Origin: Cocleimonas sp.
GTDB lineage: Bacteria; Pseudomonadota; Gammaproteobacteria; Thiotrichales; Thiotrichaceae
Reading direction: 5' to 3'
NCBI GenBank assembly: GCA_021647365.1
Contig: JAKIUW010000002.1
Coordinates: forward strand, 75,206-139,205
Length of the DNA: 64,000 nt
Part shown: in pieces, positions 35,574 through 44,418 of the stretch
How positions within the stretch are numbered: the stretch's first letter is position 1
Layout: each line of letters opens with the position of its first letter
The notes under the pieces: model-generated
Databases searched by the model: none
What the model was told of the DNA's origin: nothing
What the model saw: only the letters and a program-made list of their open reading frames with translations
Program-made: the position numbers and the translations under genes

Positions 35574-37127
35574 GTGAATCAGAGATCCGTTCCTCGTCGC
35601 AAAACAATTTTACTGATTATGGATGGCTTCGGTGTAAATCCGAGTAAAAAGAACAATGCTGTGCATGAGGCTAACACGCCAAGATTAGATGATTATTTTA
35701 GTAAATATCCACACACCACGCTGCAAGCATCTGGCGGCGCGGTTGGTTTGCCTGATGGGCAAATGGGCAACTCAGAAGTGGGTCACTTAACCATTGGTTG
35801 TGGCATCATTTTAAAGCAAGACTTGGTGCGCATTAATGATTCGATTGAGAGTGGTGATTTTAAAAAAAACATTGTTCTGCAAAATACATTATTGATCGCC
35901 CGAGAGAATAAACGCCCTGTACATTTAGTAGGCTTACTCTCTGATGGTGGCGTGCATAGCCACATAGATCACTTAATTGCGCTATTAAAAATGTGCAAAA
36001 AGAACAAAGTTGAAGCCGTTGTTCATGTGATTACCGATGGACGTGATACGCCCCCCAAGTCTGCCCTAAAATATATCGAAAAACTTGTAGCCGCTATCGA
36101 CAAACATGGCGGAAGTATTGCAACCATTACGGGGCGTTTTTATGCGATGGATAGAGATTCTCGTTGGAATCGAACCCAGCGTGCTTTTGATGCGATGACG
36201 CATGGCATAGGCAAAAAAATAGACGACCCAACTTCATTCATTAAAGACGCTTACGAAGATGGCGAAACCGATGAGTTCCTTTTTCCGCGTATTTTGCCTG
36301 ATGCAGTAAAAGTAGAAGGTGATGACTCCCTAATTTTCTTTAACTTCCGTAATGACCGCCCTCGTCAACTTGCCGAAGCTTTGGGCATGGAAGAGTTTGA
36401 AAAGTTTGATCGTGGCGAGTACACCCCTCCTGTGGTTACTTGCCTTACAGAATACGATAAAAAATTGCTCGCACCGGTTGCCTTCCCGCCGAAGCGCCCC
36501 TCTACCAACTTGGCGCACGTTATTAGCTTGGCGGGTTACAAACAGCTGCATACATCAGAAACTGAAAAGTATGCACATGTTACCTTCTTTTTAAACGGAG
36601 GGCGTGAAACACCTTATGCGGGTGAAGACCGTATTATGATTGATTCTCCACGCGTGCATACATATGACGAATGCCCTGAAATGAGCGCAGAAGAGCTTGC
36701 TGATGTGGTCATTAATGCCGTTGAGAAACAAAAACACTCCTTTATAGTCGTCAACTTCCCTAACGGCGATATGGTGGGTCATTCTGCGATTCCTGATGCC
36801 ATCATCAAAGCGGTTGAAGCACTCGACACACACGTCGGCAGAGTGTTAGATGCAGCGGTTGAAAATGATTACTCGGTTATCGTAACGGCTGACCACGGTA
36901 ATTGTGATGAATATGTCGATCCGTTTTCAGGCGAGCCAAGCACCCAACACACCGTATATCCTGTGCCTTGCTTAATTGTTGATAAATCATTTTGGCGTTT
37001 ACGTACCAGTGGCGGCTTGAGTAACTTAGCACCTACCGTGCTTCACTTAATGGGCCTGCATAAGCCAAGTGCGATTAGTTGTAAGTCATTATTATTGGAA
37101 GAAATGACCGAACCTGATGCGGAATAA
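35574..37127 (+). CDS. gpmI: 2,3-bisphosphoglycerate-independent phosphoglycerate mutase
   Basis: Mn-dependent interconversion of 3- and 2-phosphoglycerate in glycolysis, cytoplasmic, 517 residues (normal). It has a GTG start. Motifs are LLIMDGFGVN (metal-binding Asp), MGNSEVGH with the phospho-Ser, HVITDGRDTPP, GRFYAMDRDSRW and the C-terminal VTADHGNCDEY metal site. It stands alone on its strand between two exported-protein genes. Confidence 0.96.
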   Translation: MNQRSVPRRKTILLIMDGFGVNPSKKNNAVHEANTPRLDDYFSKYPHTTLQASGGAVGLPDGQMGNSEVGHLTIGCGIILKQDLVRINDSIESGDFKKNIVLQNTLLIARENKRPVHLVGLLSDGGVHSHIDHLIALLKMCKKNKVEAVVHVITDGRDTPPKSALKYIEKLVAAIDKHGGSIATITGRFYAMDRDSRWNRTQRAFDAMTHGIGKKIDDPTSFIKDAYEDGETDEFLFPRILPDAVKVEGDDSLIFFNFRNDRPRQLAEALGMEEFEKFDRGEYTPPVVTCLTEYDKKLLAPVAFPPKRPSTNLAHVISLAGYKQLHTSETEKYAHVTFFLNGGRETPYAGEDRIMIDSPRVHTYDECPEMSAEELADVVINAVEKQKHSFIVVNFPNGDMVGHSAIPDAIIKAVEALDTHVGRVLDAAVENDYSVIVTADHGNCDEYVDPFSGEPSTQHTVYPVPCLIVDKSFWRLRTSGGLSNLAPTVLHLMGLHKPSAISCKSLLLEEMTEPDAE

Positions 37128-37255
37128 TCTATTGCTAGGTCTTCATAAATTATTCAACCATCGGCTACCTTCTGCCATCAATCCTGACAATTGATGAATT
37201 ATTGATCATAAACCGTAATCTGAGCTTATATTTATAGTAACGGATTACTGGTTTT

Positions 37256-37813
37256 ATGAAGCACACCCCCCTAGTTTTACATGCTGTTTTATCATTCTTT
37301 GTTATTGCTATGAATACAGCATACGCTTTTGCCGAACCTGCAAAATTCTCAGGCATTATCGACTCACATAACCAAGTGCGCGCAAAACACCAACTAGCGC
37401 CGCTCACATGGTCAAACTCACTCGCCCAATACGCACAGCAATGGGTGAATAATCTAGCCAAAACACAAAACTGCGAAATGATACATCGCCCCAATTATAG
37501 CGGTGGACCATTTCAGCAAGTACACGGTGAAAACTTATTTTGGGCAAGCGCGGTAGAGCTAGCAACAGGGCAAAACCAGCAACAACAATTCACACCATCC
37601 CAAATTGTAAAATCATGGGCTGATGAAGAAAAATTCTACAACTACCAAAGTAACCAATGCCAAGCAGGACAAGATTGTGGGCATTACACTCAAATGGTGT
37701 GGGCAGAGTCACAACAAGTCGGTTGTGCCATCGCCGTGTGTGCAGATAAGTCACAAATATGGGCGTGTAATTATCACCCGCGTGGAAATTATATCGGGGA
37801 AAAGCCTTACTAA
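37256..37813 (+). CDS. CAP-domain (SCP/PR-1) secreted protein; start supplied by the repeat
   Basis: A 185-residue exported CAP protein. The domain shows SHNQVRAKHQLAPLTWS, the active-site-like HGENLFW, and GHYTQMVWAESQQVGCAIAVC with the late CNYHPRGNY. The only ATG giving a full signal peptide (37256) overlaps the dispersed repeat by one codon edge. Residues 2-9, KHTPLVLH, are encoded by the repeat, and they form the N-region before the hydrophobic AVLSFFVIAM. There is no clear Shine-Dalgarno. A Met at 37310 would leave no signal peptide. Its role is unknown. Confidence 0.85.
   Translation: MKHTPLVLHAVLSFFVIAMNTAYAFAEPAKFSGIIDSHNQVRAKHQLAPLTWSNSLAQYAQQWVNNLAKTQNCEMIHRPNYSGGPFQQVHGENLFWASAVELATGQNQQQQFTPSQIVKSWADEEKFYNYQSNQCQAGQDCGHYTQMVWAESQQVGCAIAVCADKSQIWACNYHPRGNYIGEKPY
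37259..37283 (+). repeat. C7 repeat, CTAG variant, forming the CAP gene start
   Basis: One unit with CCCCCCTAGTTTTACATG, i.e. CTAG where most copies have CCAC. The ATG of the CAP gene overlaps its first base pair region. It belongs to the same subfamily as the pair at 56975-57043. Confidence 0.88.
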
Positions 37814-37899
37814 ATTCTATTAAATTTTATCTGGTCTCTAATAATTTTTGAGCAGGCTTGAGGATTTGTTTACAACATTAAATGAGAACCTTTAACTTC

Positions 37900-37925
37900 A
37901 AGTATTTCCAGTTCTGGAAATACTT
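37900..37925. terminator. Perfect 12-base palindrome between convergent genes
   Basis: AAGTATTTCCAG and CTGGAAATACTT are separated by two T. It lies between the convergent CAP and antiporter genes. The following TTTCTT is a poor T-run, so terminator function is uncertain, and an operator is also possible. Confidence 0.45.
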
Positions 37926-37975
37926 TCTTAAAATTATTCACCTATTTTCTTAATACCAAACTATCAGGACTAGTT

Positions 37976-39214
37976 TCATTTACTGCTTTTAACTAATTTC
38001 CCAACTGTCATTCCCTGCACAAGAATCGAAAATATAACAATCACATAGGTAATCACCAGCAAAGCTTCACGAGGCTCACCCGTTGGAAGCGTTAAAACTA
38101 ACGCAATAGAAATACCACCACGTAAACCACCCCATGTTAGGATTCTTATTATTTTGGGTGTGAAAGTATGACTTAGCTTTAGAATTGAAACAGGAACGCC
38201 TACAGCAATAAAGCGAATCAATAAAACCACAGGGATCATAATCACTCCAGCGAGTAAATATTGTGAATCCAAGGTAAGGATTAAAACTTCTAAGCCAATT
38301 AACACAAATAACATTGCATTGAGAATTTCATCAATCAACTCCCAGAAGTTATCCAGATGCTCGCGAGTTTTGTCCGACATAGCGTGTTTTCTACCTCTAT
38401 TGCCAATCATCAAACCTGCAACCACTATCGCTATAGGCCCAGAAATATGCATTGCACTTGCCATAGCATAACCACCTAAAACCAACCCTAGAGTGAGTAA
38501 AATCTCGACTTGATAATTATCGATACTAGCAAGCATTCGGAAGGTGATATAGCCAATACCTAACCCGAAAATCGTACCACCGATTACTTCTTGCCCAAAT
38601 AATATAGCAACTCCCATGGCGTCTAGCTGCCCGTGATCACCCCCATCACCAACAAAGCTCAACAATACAAGGAAGACAACAACCGCAACACCATCATTAA
38701 ATAAGGACTCGCCTGCTATTTTGGTTTCTAAAGATTTTGATGCGCCGACGGTTTTTAAAATACCCAACACTGCAATAGGATCAGTTGGTGAAATCAAAGA
38801 GCCAAACAGCAAACAATAAATAAGCGGAATATCCAAACCCAATAAGCCAAATATGAAATACGAGGCATAACCCACCATAAAGGTTGAGGCGATAACACCC
38901 ACGCTGGCAAGAATCGCCACCACCCATTTTTGCTTTACCAACTCTTCCAAATGCACATGCAACGCACCCGCAAATAACAAAGCACTCAACATACCCTGCA
39001 TGAGCGCTTCATTAAAATCGATGCCTCTTAAAAGCTCTTTTGCGTGATCTTCTATCGGCAAGCCAAACTTACCCATTACGACTATTGAAAGCGACATCAG
39101 TAATGCAATCGCTAATAAGCCAATAGTGCTAGGGATTTTAAGAAAACGATAGTTGATGTAACTGAAAATTGCCGCCAATGATATTAGAATGGCGATGGTG
39201 TTTATTATACTCAT
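37976..39214 (-). CDS. NhaP/CPA1-type sodium-proton antiporter
   Basis: Inner-membrane monovalent cation/H+ exchanger of 412 residues with about 12 helices. Key motifs are LISPTDPIAVLGIL (unwound helix with TDP) and AGESLFNDGVAVVVF, which holds the ion-binding Asn-Asp pair. A conserved LTWGGLRGGISIALVL lies near the end. There is no long cytoplasmic C-terminal regulatory tail. It is the last gene in a minus-strand row after ubiI, 14 bases away, so it is probably cotranscribed with that operon. Confidence 0.9.
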   Translation of the reverse strand: MSIINTIAILISLAAIFSYINYRFLKIPSTIGLLAIALLMSLSIVVMGKFGLPIEDHAKELLRGIDFNEALMQGMLSALLFAGALHVHLEELVKQKWVVAILASVGVIASTFMVGYASYFIFGLLGLDIPLIYCLLFGSLISPTDPIAVLGILKTVGASKSLETKIAGESLFNDGVAVVVFLVLLSFVGDGGDHGQLDAMGVAILFGQEVIGGTIFGLGIGYITFRMLASIDNYQVEILLTLGLVLGGYAMASAMHISGPIAIVVAGLMIGNRGRKHAMSDKTREHLDNFWELIDEILNAMLFVLIGLEVLILTLDSQYLLAGVIMIPVVLLIRFIAVGVPVSILKLSHTFTPKIIRILTWGGLRGGISIALVLTLPTGEPREALLVITYVIVIFSILVQGMTVGKLVKSSK

Positions 39215-39228
39215 TTATTTTAAACCCT

Positions 39229-40407
39229 TTAAAGTCCCATAGCCTTACGAATTACTTCATTCTTAACCACAGGAATTTGATTAAACATTTTCATGCCAAA
39301 ATTTCGTGCGGTCTTCACCGATGTGGCGCTGTGCCCGAATAATAACCTAAAACCTTCCATGGCGCGCATGGTAATTACATTGTCGCCACGTCTTGCGCGT
39401 TCGTAGCGGCGCAGTAATTTCATGCCTCCCAAATCACCCTTGGCATTAACTATCAAACCAGCAAGCTCTACTGCATCTTTTAAACCCAAGTTTACACCTT
39501 GTCCTGCTAGCGGATGAATCGTGTGTGCCGCGTCACCTACTAACGCTATGCGCTCTTTCACATAGGGCGTAGCTTGTGAACCACGCAATGGAAAAGCACC
39601 ACGCTTGCCCACTTTGATAATCTTGCCTAACTTATAATCCAACGCTTCGGCCAATGCTACTTTAAAATCAGTTTTATTAAGTGATAAATAATAGTCTGCA
39701 CGATCTGATGGGAGCGTCCAAACAATCGAACTGCTGCCATCGGCTAGCGGTAAAAATGCTAAAGGACCTGTCGATTGAAAGCGTTGCCATGCGGTAAATT
39801 CGTGTGACTTTTCAGTTTTGACAACAGCAACTAATCCGCTTTGCCCATAGTCATCGCGCTTAACATCTATACCTGCAAGCTCACGCACTTGTGAATTTGC
39901 GCCGTCTGCACCCACTAATAATTGTGCTGAAATCGTTTTTCCATTCTCAAGCGTGACGGTTACGCTTTCATCATCCACAACAAAGCTTTTCATTTTTGCA
40001 GGACAAATAAGATCAGCATTATCCAACTTATTTAAAGCATCCGTTACCGCACGTTGGGTGACGTTATTTTCTACAATATGCCCAAGGTCTGGCTCGCCTA
40101 ATTCCGCCGCTTCAAAGCGTACATTACCGTCACCTGCCTCATCCCACACATCCATTGCTTCGTAAGGCGATGCGCGCATGGCGATAATATCGTTCCATGC
40201 ACCAGCCTTTATCAAGGCATTTTGTGAGGCACGGCTAATCGCCGAAACACGTAAATCATACTCACTATCGGCAGAGAACTTTGCCGCTTCATAGGCTTCA
40301 ATAACTGCAACTTTACGACCTGATTTTGCAAGCAAACAAGCCAATGTCGCACCAACCATGCCACCGCCATTTATTATTATGTCGTATTCTTTCGTCTTGC
40401 CTTTCAT
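39229..40407 (-). CDS. FAD-dependent ubiquinone hydroxylase, UbiI/VisC type
   Basis: A 392-residue class A flavoprotein hydroxylase of ubiquinone synthesis. The N-terminal dinucleotide fold is IINGGGMVGATLACLLA. The mid motif is LLVGADGANSQVRELAGI and the FAD ribityl site is LVGDAAHTIHPLAGQGVNLGL. Its position directly after ubiH fits the E. coli order pepP-ubiH-ubiI, so C5 hydroxylation is the likely step. UbiF-type activity cannot be excluded. Confidence 0.87.
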   Translation of the reverse strand: MKGKTKEYDIIINGGGMVGATLACLLAKSGRKVAVIEAYEAAKFSADSEYDLRVSAISRASQNALIKAGAWNDIIAMRASPYEAMDVWDEAGDGNVRFEAAELGEPDLGHIVENNVTQRAVTDALNKLDNADLICPAKMKSFVVDDESVTVTLENGKTISAQLLVGADGANSQVRELAGIDVKRDDYGQSGLVAVVKTEKSHEFTAWQRFQSTGPLAFLPLADGSSSIVWTLPSDRADYYLSLNKTDFKVALAEALDYKLGKIIKVGKRGAFPLRGSQATPYVKERIALVGDAAHTIHPLAGQGVNLGLKDAVELAGLIVNAKGDLGGMKLLRRYERARRGDNVITMRAMEGFRLLFGHSATSVKTARNFGMKMFNQIPVVKNEVIRKAMGL

Positions 40408-40408
40408 G

Positions 40409-41671
40409 TCAACCTCTCAAACTCAAGCCACGCGCCAAGCGTGACTGACGATAATTAACGCCCATGCTTTGTCGCGTAAATAACTTTCGCAGTGGCGGCA
40501 AACGATCAACCGCCAACAACCCCCCCGCGCGCGCATGACCTAATAAGAAATTATCATTTGAGAATAATCTTACCAATGAGTCGGTGTAGCGTACCGTAGT
40601 TTTTACATCACCTGCTCGTTGTGTTTCATAGGCTTGCAGTAATTCATCATCACCCAAATCATCAGCGTGTTTAGCAATTAAATCCGCAAGTACGGCAATA
40701 TCTCGCAGTGCCAAATTCAAACCTTGCCCGGCAACAGGGTGCATGGTGTGCGATGCGTTACCGATGATAACAGTGTGTGGTGCGGTATTTTTATCCGATG
40801 TGACCAGCGCTAGTGGAAAGCTAGAACGCTTGCCTACTTTGGTAAATTTTCCTAAACGGTAGCCGAATTCATCGCCCAACTTTTTGAGAAATCCTTCATC
40901 ATCCAACGCCAACGTATCGTCTAAACCTGTCGTACCATTTTTTGTATCATGCGTCCAAACCAGCGAACAGCGATTATCTGAAAGTGGCAATAATGCAATC
41001 GGCCCACTATCAGCAAAGCGTTCAAATGCTTGGTTTTGGTGTGGCTTTTCTGTTGAGACATTCGCAACCACTGCTGCTTGATGGTAATCCGAGCGTTTTA
41101 TACCGATGCCTGCAAGCTCTCTAATTTTTGATTGTGTGCCATCTGCTGCCACCAGTAATTTTGTGGTTAGCGCGGTTTCTTTTTTATCTTTGAGAAGCGT
41201 AACTAGCAAACCGTCTTCGGTTTCTTGTGTTGCGGTTACGCTAGCGGGGATGATTTGATCAATATCGCTATCAGCCAACGTCTCATAAAGTTGCTTACCG
41301 AGTATACGGCTTTCGACTAAATAACCCAGCGCAGGGACTTTTTCTTCTATCGCGCTTAAACGTGTTGCGCCAAAATGCCCGCGGTCAGAAACGTGTATTT
41401 TTTGGATAGAAGTGGTTTTAGATTCTAGTTCGTCCCATAAGCCCATACCTGCAAATATTCTGCTTGAGCCATACGACAGTGCGATGGAGCGATCATCATA
41501 GGAAGGTTGTTCTGCCATGCCAAACTCAAATGCATCGACCAAACCCACTTTAAGTTTAAGTGGCGCTATTGTTAGTGGCAGTAAGGCAACCGCCAAACTT
41601 GCGCCGACCATGCCACCACCTACGATGAGGACATCGTAATCTGTTTTTGATTTGTTGTGCTTCTTTGCCAT
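40409..41671 (-). CDS. ubiH: FAD-dependent ubiquinone hydroxylase, UbiH type
   Basis: A 420-residue paralogue of the next gene, one base apart. Motifs: VLIVGGGMVGASLAVAL, LLVAADGTQSKIRELAGI and the UbiH-like GNASHTMHPVAGQGLNLALRD (the Asn-Ala-Ser/Ala form separates it from UbiI). Expected reaction: hydroxylation of the octaprenyl phenol ring at C6 (UbiH numbering varies). Order and strand match the conserved ygfB-pepP-ubiH-ubiI block. Confidence 0.88.
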   Translation of the reverse strand: MAKKHNKSKTDYDVLIVGGGMVGASLAVALLPLTIAPLKLKVGLVDAFEFGMAEQPSYDDRSIALSYGSSRIFAGMGLWDELESKTTSIQKIHVSDRGHFGATRLSAIEEKVPALGYLVESRILGKQLYETLADSDIDQIIPASVTATQETEDGLLVTLLKDKKETALTTKLLVAADGTQSKIRELAGIGIKRSDYHQAAVVANVSTEKPHQNQAFERFADSGPIALLPLSDNRCSLVWTHDTKNGTTGLDDTLALDDEGFLKKLGDEFGYRLGKFTKVGKRSSFPLALVTSDKNTAPHTVIIGNASHTMHPVAGQGLNLALRDIAVLADLIAKHADDLGDDELLQAYETQRAGDVKTTVRYTDSLVRLFSNDNFLLGHARAGGLLAVDRLPPLRKLFTRQSMGVNYRQSRLARGLSLRG

Positions 41672-41698
41672 ATTTGTGTGCTTTTAAATACTATCTCA

Positions 41699-41768
41699 AA
41701 GCACACCCCCCCACTTTTACATGACACTTACACCATTACTAAACATCATGTAAAAGTGGGGGGGTGTG
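41699..41768. repeat. Dispersed C7 repeat, inverted pair (hairpin)
   Basis: Inward-facing units with arms of about 24 bases and a loop of about 20. It lies 28 bases upstream of ubiH and downstream of the DUF6434 gene, so its hairpin would form within any pepP-ubiH transcript. Confidence 0.92.
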
Positions 41769-41822
41769 AATCTATACAATCAATATCATACTACTTTATT
41801 GCTTTGGTAATTGCCTACTCTC

Positions 41823-42014
41823 TCACTCAGATGCGGCATCACCCATAGTTTTCTCCTGATTTTCTTTCAACCATTGCATAAAATCACGATTAAACTTGAA
41901 TTGATCCCCACAAACGGACTTGAAGAATCTACGCACATTTTGCGTATTTTTATACGAATTATTTATTGGGGTGTTTTTCGTAATTGTATCTTTGTGCCAA
42001 TCGAATTTTTCCAT
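41823..42014 (-). CDS. Small DUF6434-type protein
   Basis: A 63-residue protein. FDWHKDTITKNTPINNSYKN, NVRRFFKSVCGDQFKFNR and FMQWLKENQEKTMGDA are the conserved parts of the DUF6434 domain, which is often attached to a SAP DNA-binding domain. Here the domain stands alone without SAP. The family function is unknown. It sits between pepP and ubiH, interrupting the usual operon order, and its upstream neighbour pepP ends 41 bases away on the same strand. Confidence 0.65.
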   Translation of the reverse strand: MEKFDWHKDTITKNTPINNSYKNTQNVRRFFKSVCGDQFKFNRDFMQWLKENQEKTMGDAASE

Positions 42015-42054
42015 AAATCAATTACCAACTCTCAAGTTCTTAATATCCGTTATT

Positions 42055-43374
42055 CTAATCCGCCATCCAAGCCTCAATATCATCCACTTCCTTGAGCAGT
42101 TCAGCAGTTAAAACCTCATTGCCACTTTCCGTAATTAATAAATCATCTTCTATACGAATACCAATATTCCACCATTTTTCATCAACGTCTTTACTCGGTG
42201 AAATATACAAGCCTGGTTCTACGGTTAGCGTCATGCCTGCTTTTAGTTCACGCCATTCGTCGTCGATTTTATAGTCGCCTACATCGTGCACATCCAGCCC
42301 TAGCCAGTGACCTGTTTTGTGCATATAAAAGGGGAAGTATTCTTTATCACCGATTAATTTATCAATACTGCCTTCAAGCAAACCAAGCTCAACTAAGCCT
42401 GTGGTAATCACGCGAACAGCGGCATCGTGTGGATCAATCCATCGGTTGCCTGGTTTACATTGTTCAATTGCGGCGTATTGAGCATCCAGCACCACTTGAT
42501 AAAGTTGGCGTTGCGCATCGGTAAATTTTCCATTGGTTGGGAATGTACGTGTGATGTCGCTGGCATAGCCTTGGTTTTCTGCGCCTGCATCAATTAGCAG
42601 AAGCTCGTTGTCTTTAAGCACGTCGTTATTTTCAACGTAATGCAAAATACAGCCCCATTCGCCACCGCCAACAATCGTGGTGTAAGCCGCATCCATACCT
42701 GCTTTTTTAAATTCGTGCAGGTATTCGGCTTCGATTTCATATTCCATCATGCCTGCGTTACAAGCTTTCATCGCGCGTTGATGCGCCCTCACTGACACTG
42801 CACCAGCATCGCGCATTAACTGTTGTTCTTGTGGGGATTTGAATAATCGCATTTCGTGTAAAAATACATCCAAGGAAACAAATTCATGTGGCGCTTGAAC
42901 GCCATTACGCACCTTGGCGCGCAATGAATTTACCCATGAAATTACCTGCTTATCAAAGTCAGGATTATTGCCGACACTGTAAAAAACCTTGCTACGATTT
43001 TCCATCAAGCTTGGCAAAATATCATCAATATCATCAATCGGGAAAGCATCATCCGCGTTGTAATCCTCCACCGCACCATCCAAGCCGACCATGCGCCCCG
43101 TCCACTGCTCCGTTTTCGGGTCTTTCTCACGGCAGAATAAAATGTACTCACTCTCCTCACGCCCTGGCAAAATAACGGCGACAGATTTTGGCTCGTTAAA
43201 ACCGGTGAGGTATAAGAAATCGCTGTTCTGGCGAAACGCAAATTCAGCATCGCTGTTGCGGTATTTAACCTCAGAAGAAGGAATAATGGCGATAGAATTT
43301 TTGCCAATCTTTTCCATCAAAGCTTTACGGCGCTGGATAAATTCTTCGGGGGTAATTTTTGCTAACTCTTTCAT
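42055..43374 (-). CDS. pepP: Xaa-Pro aminopeptidase P
   Basis: Mn-dependent aminopeptidase removing N-terminal residues before proline, about 439 residues (family about 440). The creatinase-fold metal ligands are visible: LLIDAGAENQGYASDITRTFP (two Asp), the His of HKTGHWLGLDVHD, TVEPGLY (Glu) and GIRIEDDLLIT (Glu). I use the Met at 43374 (MKELAKI). An upstream in-frame extension to 43416 would translate the inverted repeat of the GxxExxY cassette and is unlikely. Confidence 0.94.
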   Translation of the reverse strand: MKELAKITPEEFIQRRKALMEKIGKNSIAIIPSSEVKYRNSDAEFAFRQNSDFLYLTGFNEPKSVAVILPGREESEYILFCREKDPKTEQWTGRMVGLDGAVEDYNADDAFPIDDIDDILPSLMENRSKVFYSVGNNPDFDKQVISWVNSLRAKVRNGVQAPHEFVSLDVFLHEMRLFKSPQEQQLMRDAGAVSVRAHQRAMKACNAGMMEYEIEAEYLHEFKKAGMDAAYTTIVGGGEWGCILHYVENNDVLKDNELLLIDAGAENQGYASDITRTFPTNGKFTDAQRQLYQVVLDAQYAAIEQCKPGNRWIDPHDAAVRVITTGLVELGLLEGSIDKLIGDKEYFPFYMHKTGHWLGLDVHDVGDYKIDDEWRELKAGMTLTVEPGLYISPSKDVDEKWWNIGIRIEDDLLITESGNEVLTAELLKEVDDIEAWMAD

Positions 43375-43382
43375 AAGTTCTC

Positions 43383-43421
43383 TTTTTTTTTTGCCACGGA
43401 ATCCACAGAAGGACACGGAAA
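43383..43421 (+). repeat. Left inverted repeat of the GxxExxY cassette
   Basis: TTTGCCACGGAATCC followed by ACAGAAGGACACGGAAAA, ending 8-10 bases upstream of the pepP start. It is the inverse of the copy at 43789-43827, with one or two differences in about 35 bases. Confidence 0.88.
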
Positions 43422-43431
43422 ATAAAATAAA

Positions 43432-43767
43432 TTATAAGATAATTCGTTTAACGACAGACTTAGGATAAACAAAGTTGACTAGCAACCCTATTTTTATACC
43501 TGCAACATTCAGATAATTTAGTAACTGTGCCTCATGAACTGGCTGTAATTTTTGCACTGCCTTCAATTCTACAACAAATTCACCAACAACTATTTCTTTA
43601 TAGCTCACGGCTAAAGCATGTTGTCTTTGAACTGTTAAGCCTTGATGTGTTAATTCCAACTCAAGAGCATTCTCATAAACTCTCTCGATAAAACCTGCCC
43701 CAAGTTCTCGGTAAACCTCATAAATACAACCTCTAATTTTATAAGTTAAATCCTTTTCTTGAAGCAT
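43432..43767 (-). CDS. GxxExxY protein
   Basis: A 111-residue protein named after the motif seen at GFIERVYENAL. VVELKAVQKLQPVHEAQLLNYL matches the second conserved block, with the E-(x)-K of a PD-(D/E)xK-like nuclease fold. Its function is unproven. Such genes recur in environmental genomes. Here it is exactly bracketed by inverted repeats and lies between ygfB and pepP, which are normally adjacent. Confidence 0.85.
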   Translation of the reverse strand: MLQEKDLTYKIRGCIYEVYRELGAGFIERVYENALELELTHQGLTVQRQHALAVSYKEIVVGEFVVELKAVQKLQPVHEAQLLNYLNVAGIKIGLLVNFVYPKSVVKRIIL

Positions 43768-43788
43768 AAATATTACCTAGTTTGTTTT

Positions 43789-43827
43789 TATTTTTCCGTG
43801 TCCTTTTGTGGATTCCGTGGCAAAAAG
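43789..43827 (-). repeat. Right inverted repeat of the GxxExxY cassette
   Basis: ATTTTTCCGTGTCC followed by TTTTGTGGATTCCGTGGCAA. It ends about 5 bases before the ygfB-like stop codon (43832). Together the two repeats bound a unit of about 445 bases. Confidence 0.88.
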
Positions 43828-43831
43828 TCTT

Positions 43832-44389
43832 TTAATGAACAACGCTTGACTGCTTGATTGGTTGTAGCTCTTCATTAATCAGCAATACACCCATACGGAT
43901 GTATTCTCTTATTTCTTCAAAGGCTTCTTCTGATTCATCTTCATCACCAAGGTCAAAATCGCCTGCTGTACCTATCTCAGTAAAGTCAGCCATTAATTCG
44001 CGGGAGTCTTCTGGTAACTTGCTGGTATCGCTGATGCCTGCCATCGTTGTGCCAACGATAAATCCACTGCACCATTGTTGCAAAGCCGTTACGCGCGGAT
44101 ATAAATCCTCATCTTCTTCAGGTAGCAGCAAGTCAAAACCGAGGTTTGAATCTTGAAGTTGGCTTTTGGTCAGGTCAAATAGCTTACCCGAGAGTTCAAT
44201 CGCTTCACCTTGCTTGGTAGCATGAGTACTATCGGTGGCATCAATCTCACCAAAAATCATTTTAACCCATGAGATTTTATCTGCACTGGTGTTCACCACA
44301 AGCATTCCACAAGCAATCGCCTGTGCTTCTGCCGCGTTGTAATCTGCCTCTGCTTCTTGCAGGGCAATGTCTAAATCAAAATTTTCCAT
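43832..44389 (-). CDS. ygfB: YgfB/UPF0149-family protein
   Basis: A 185-residue acidic protein with the UPF0149 pattern: LEAEADYNAAEAQ-type start, WVKMIFGEIDATDSTH, then LPEEDEDLYPRVTALQQWCSGFIVG and the late EEAFEEIREYIRMGVLLI. I start at Met 44389 (MENFDLDIAL). An upstream GTG extension reads through the dispersed repeat as GGCAFHY and is not credible. The YgfB family includes transcriptional modulators, and its role here is inferred only from family and operon position (first gene of the ubi block). Confidence 0.88.
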   Translation of the reverse strand: MENFDLDIALQEAEADYNAAEAQAIACGMLVVNTSADKISWVKMIFGEIDATDSTHATKQGEAIELSGKLFDLTKSQLQDSNLGFDLLLPEEDEDLYPRVTALQQWCSGFIVGTTMAGISDTSKLPEDSRELMADFTEIGTAGDFDLGDEDESEEAFEEIREYIRMGVLLINEELQPIKQSSVVH

Positions 44390-44418
44390 GGCCGCTATTC
44401 TAGCGCCTATATAATGAA

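Noticed and set aside
40515..40530. CCCCCCGCGCGCG run as another repeat copy
   Set aside because: It lacks ACTTTTACATG and simply encodes ARAGGL of UbiH.
43375..43416. N-terminal extension of PepP
   Set aside because: The extra residues are a translation of the GxxExxY inverted repeat; the family starts at MKELAKI.
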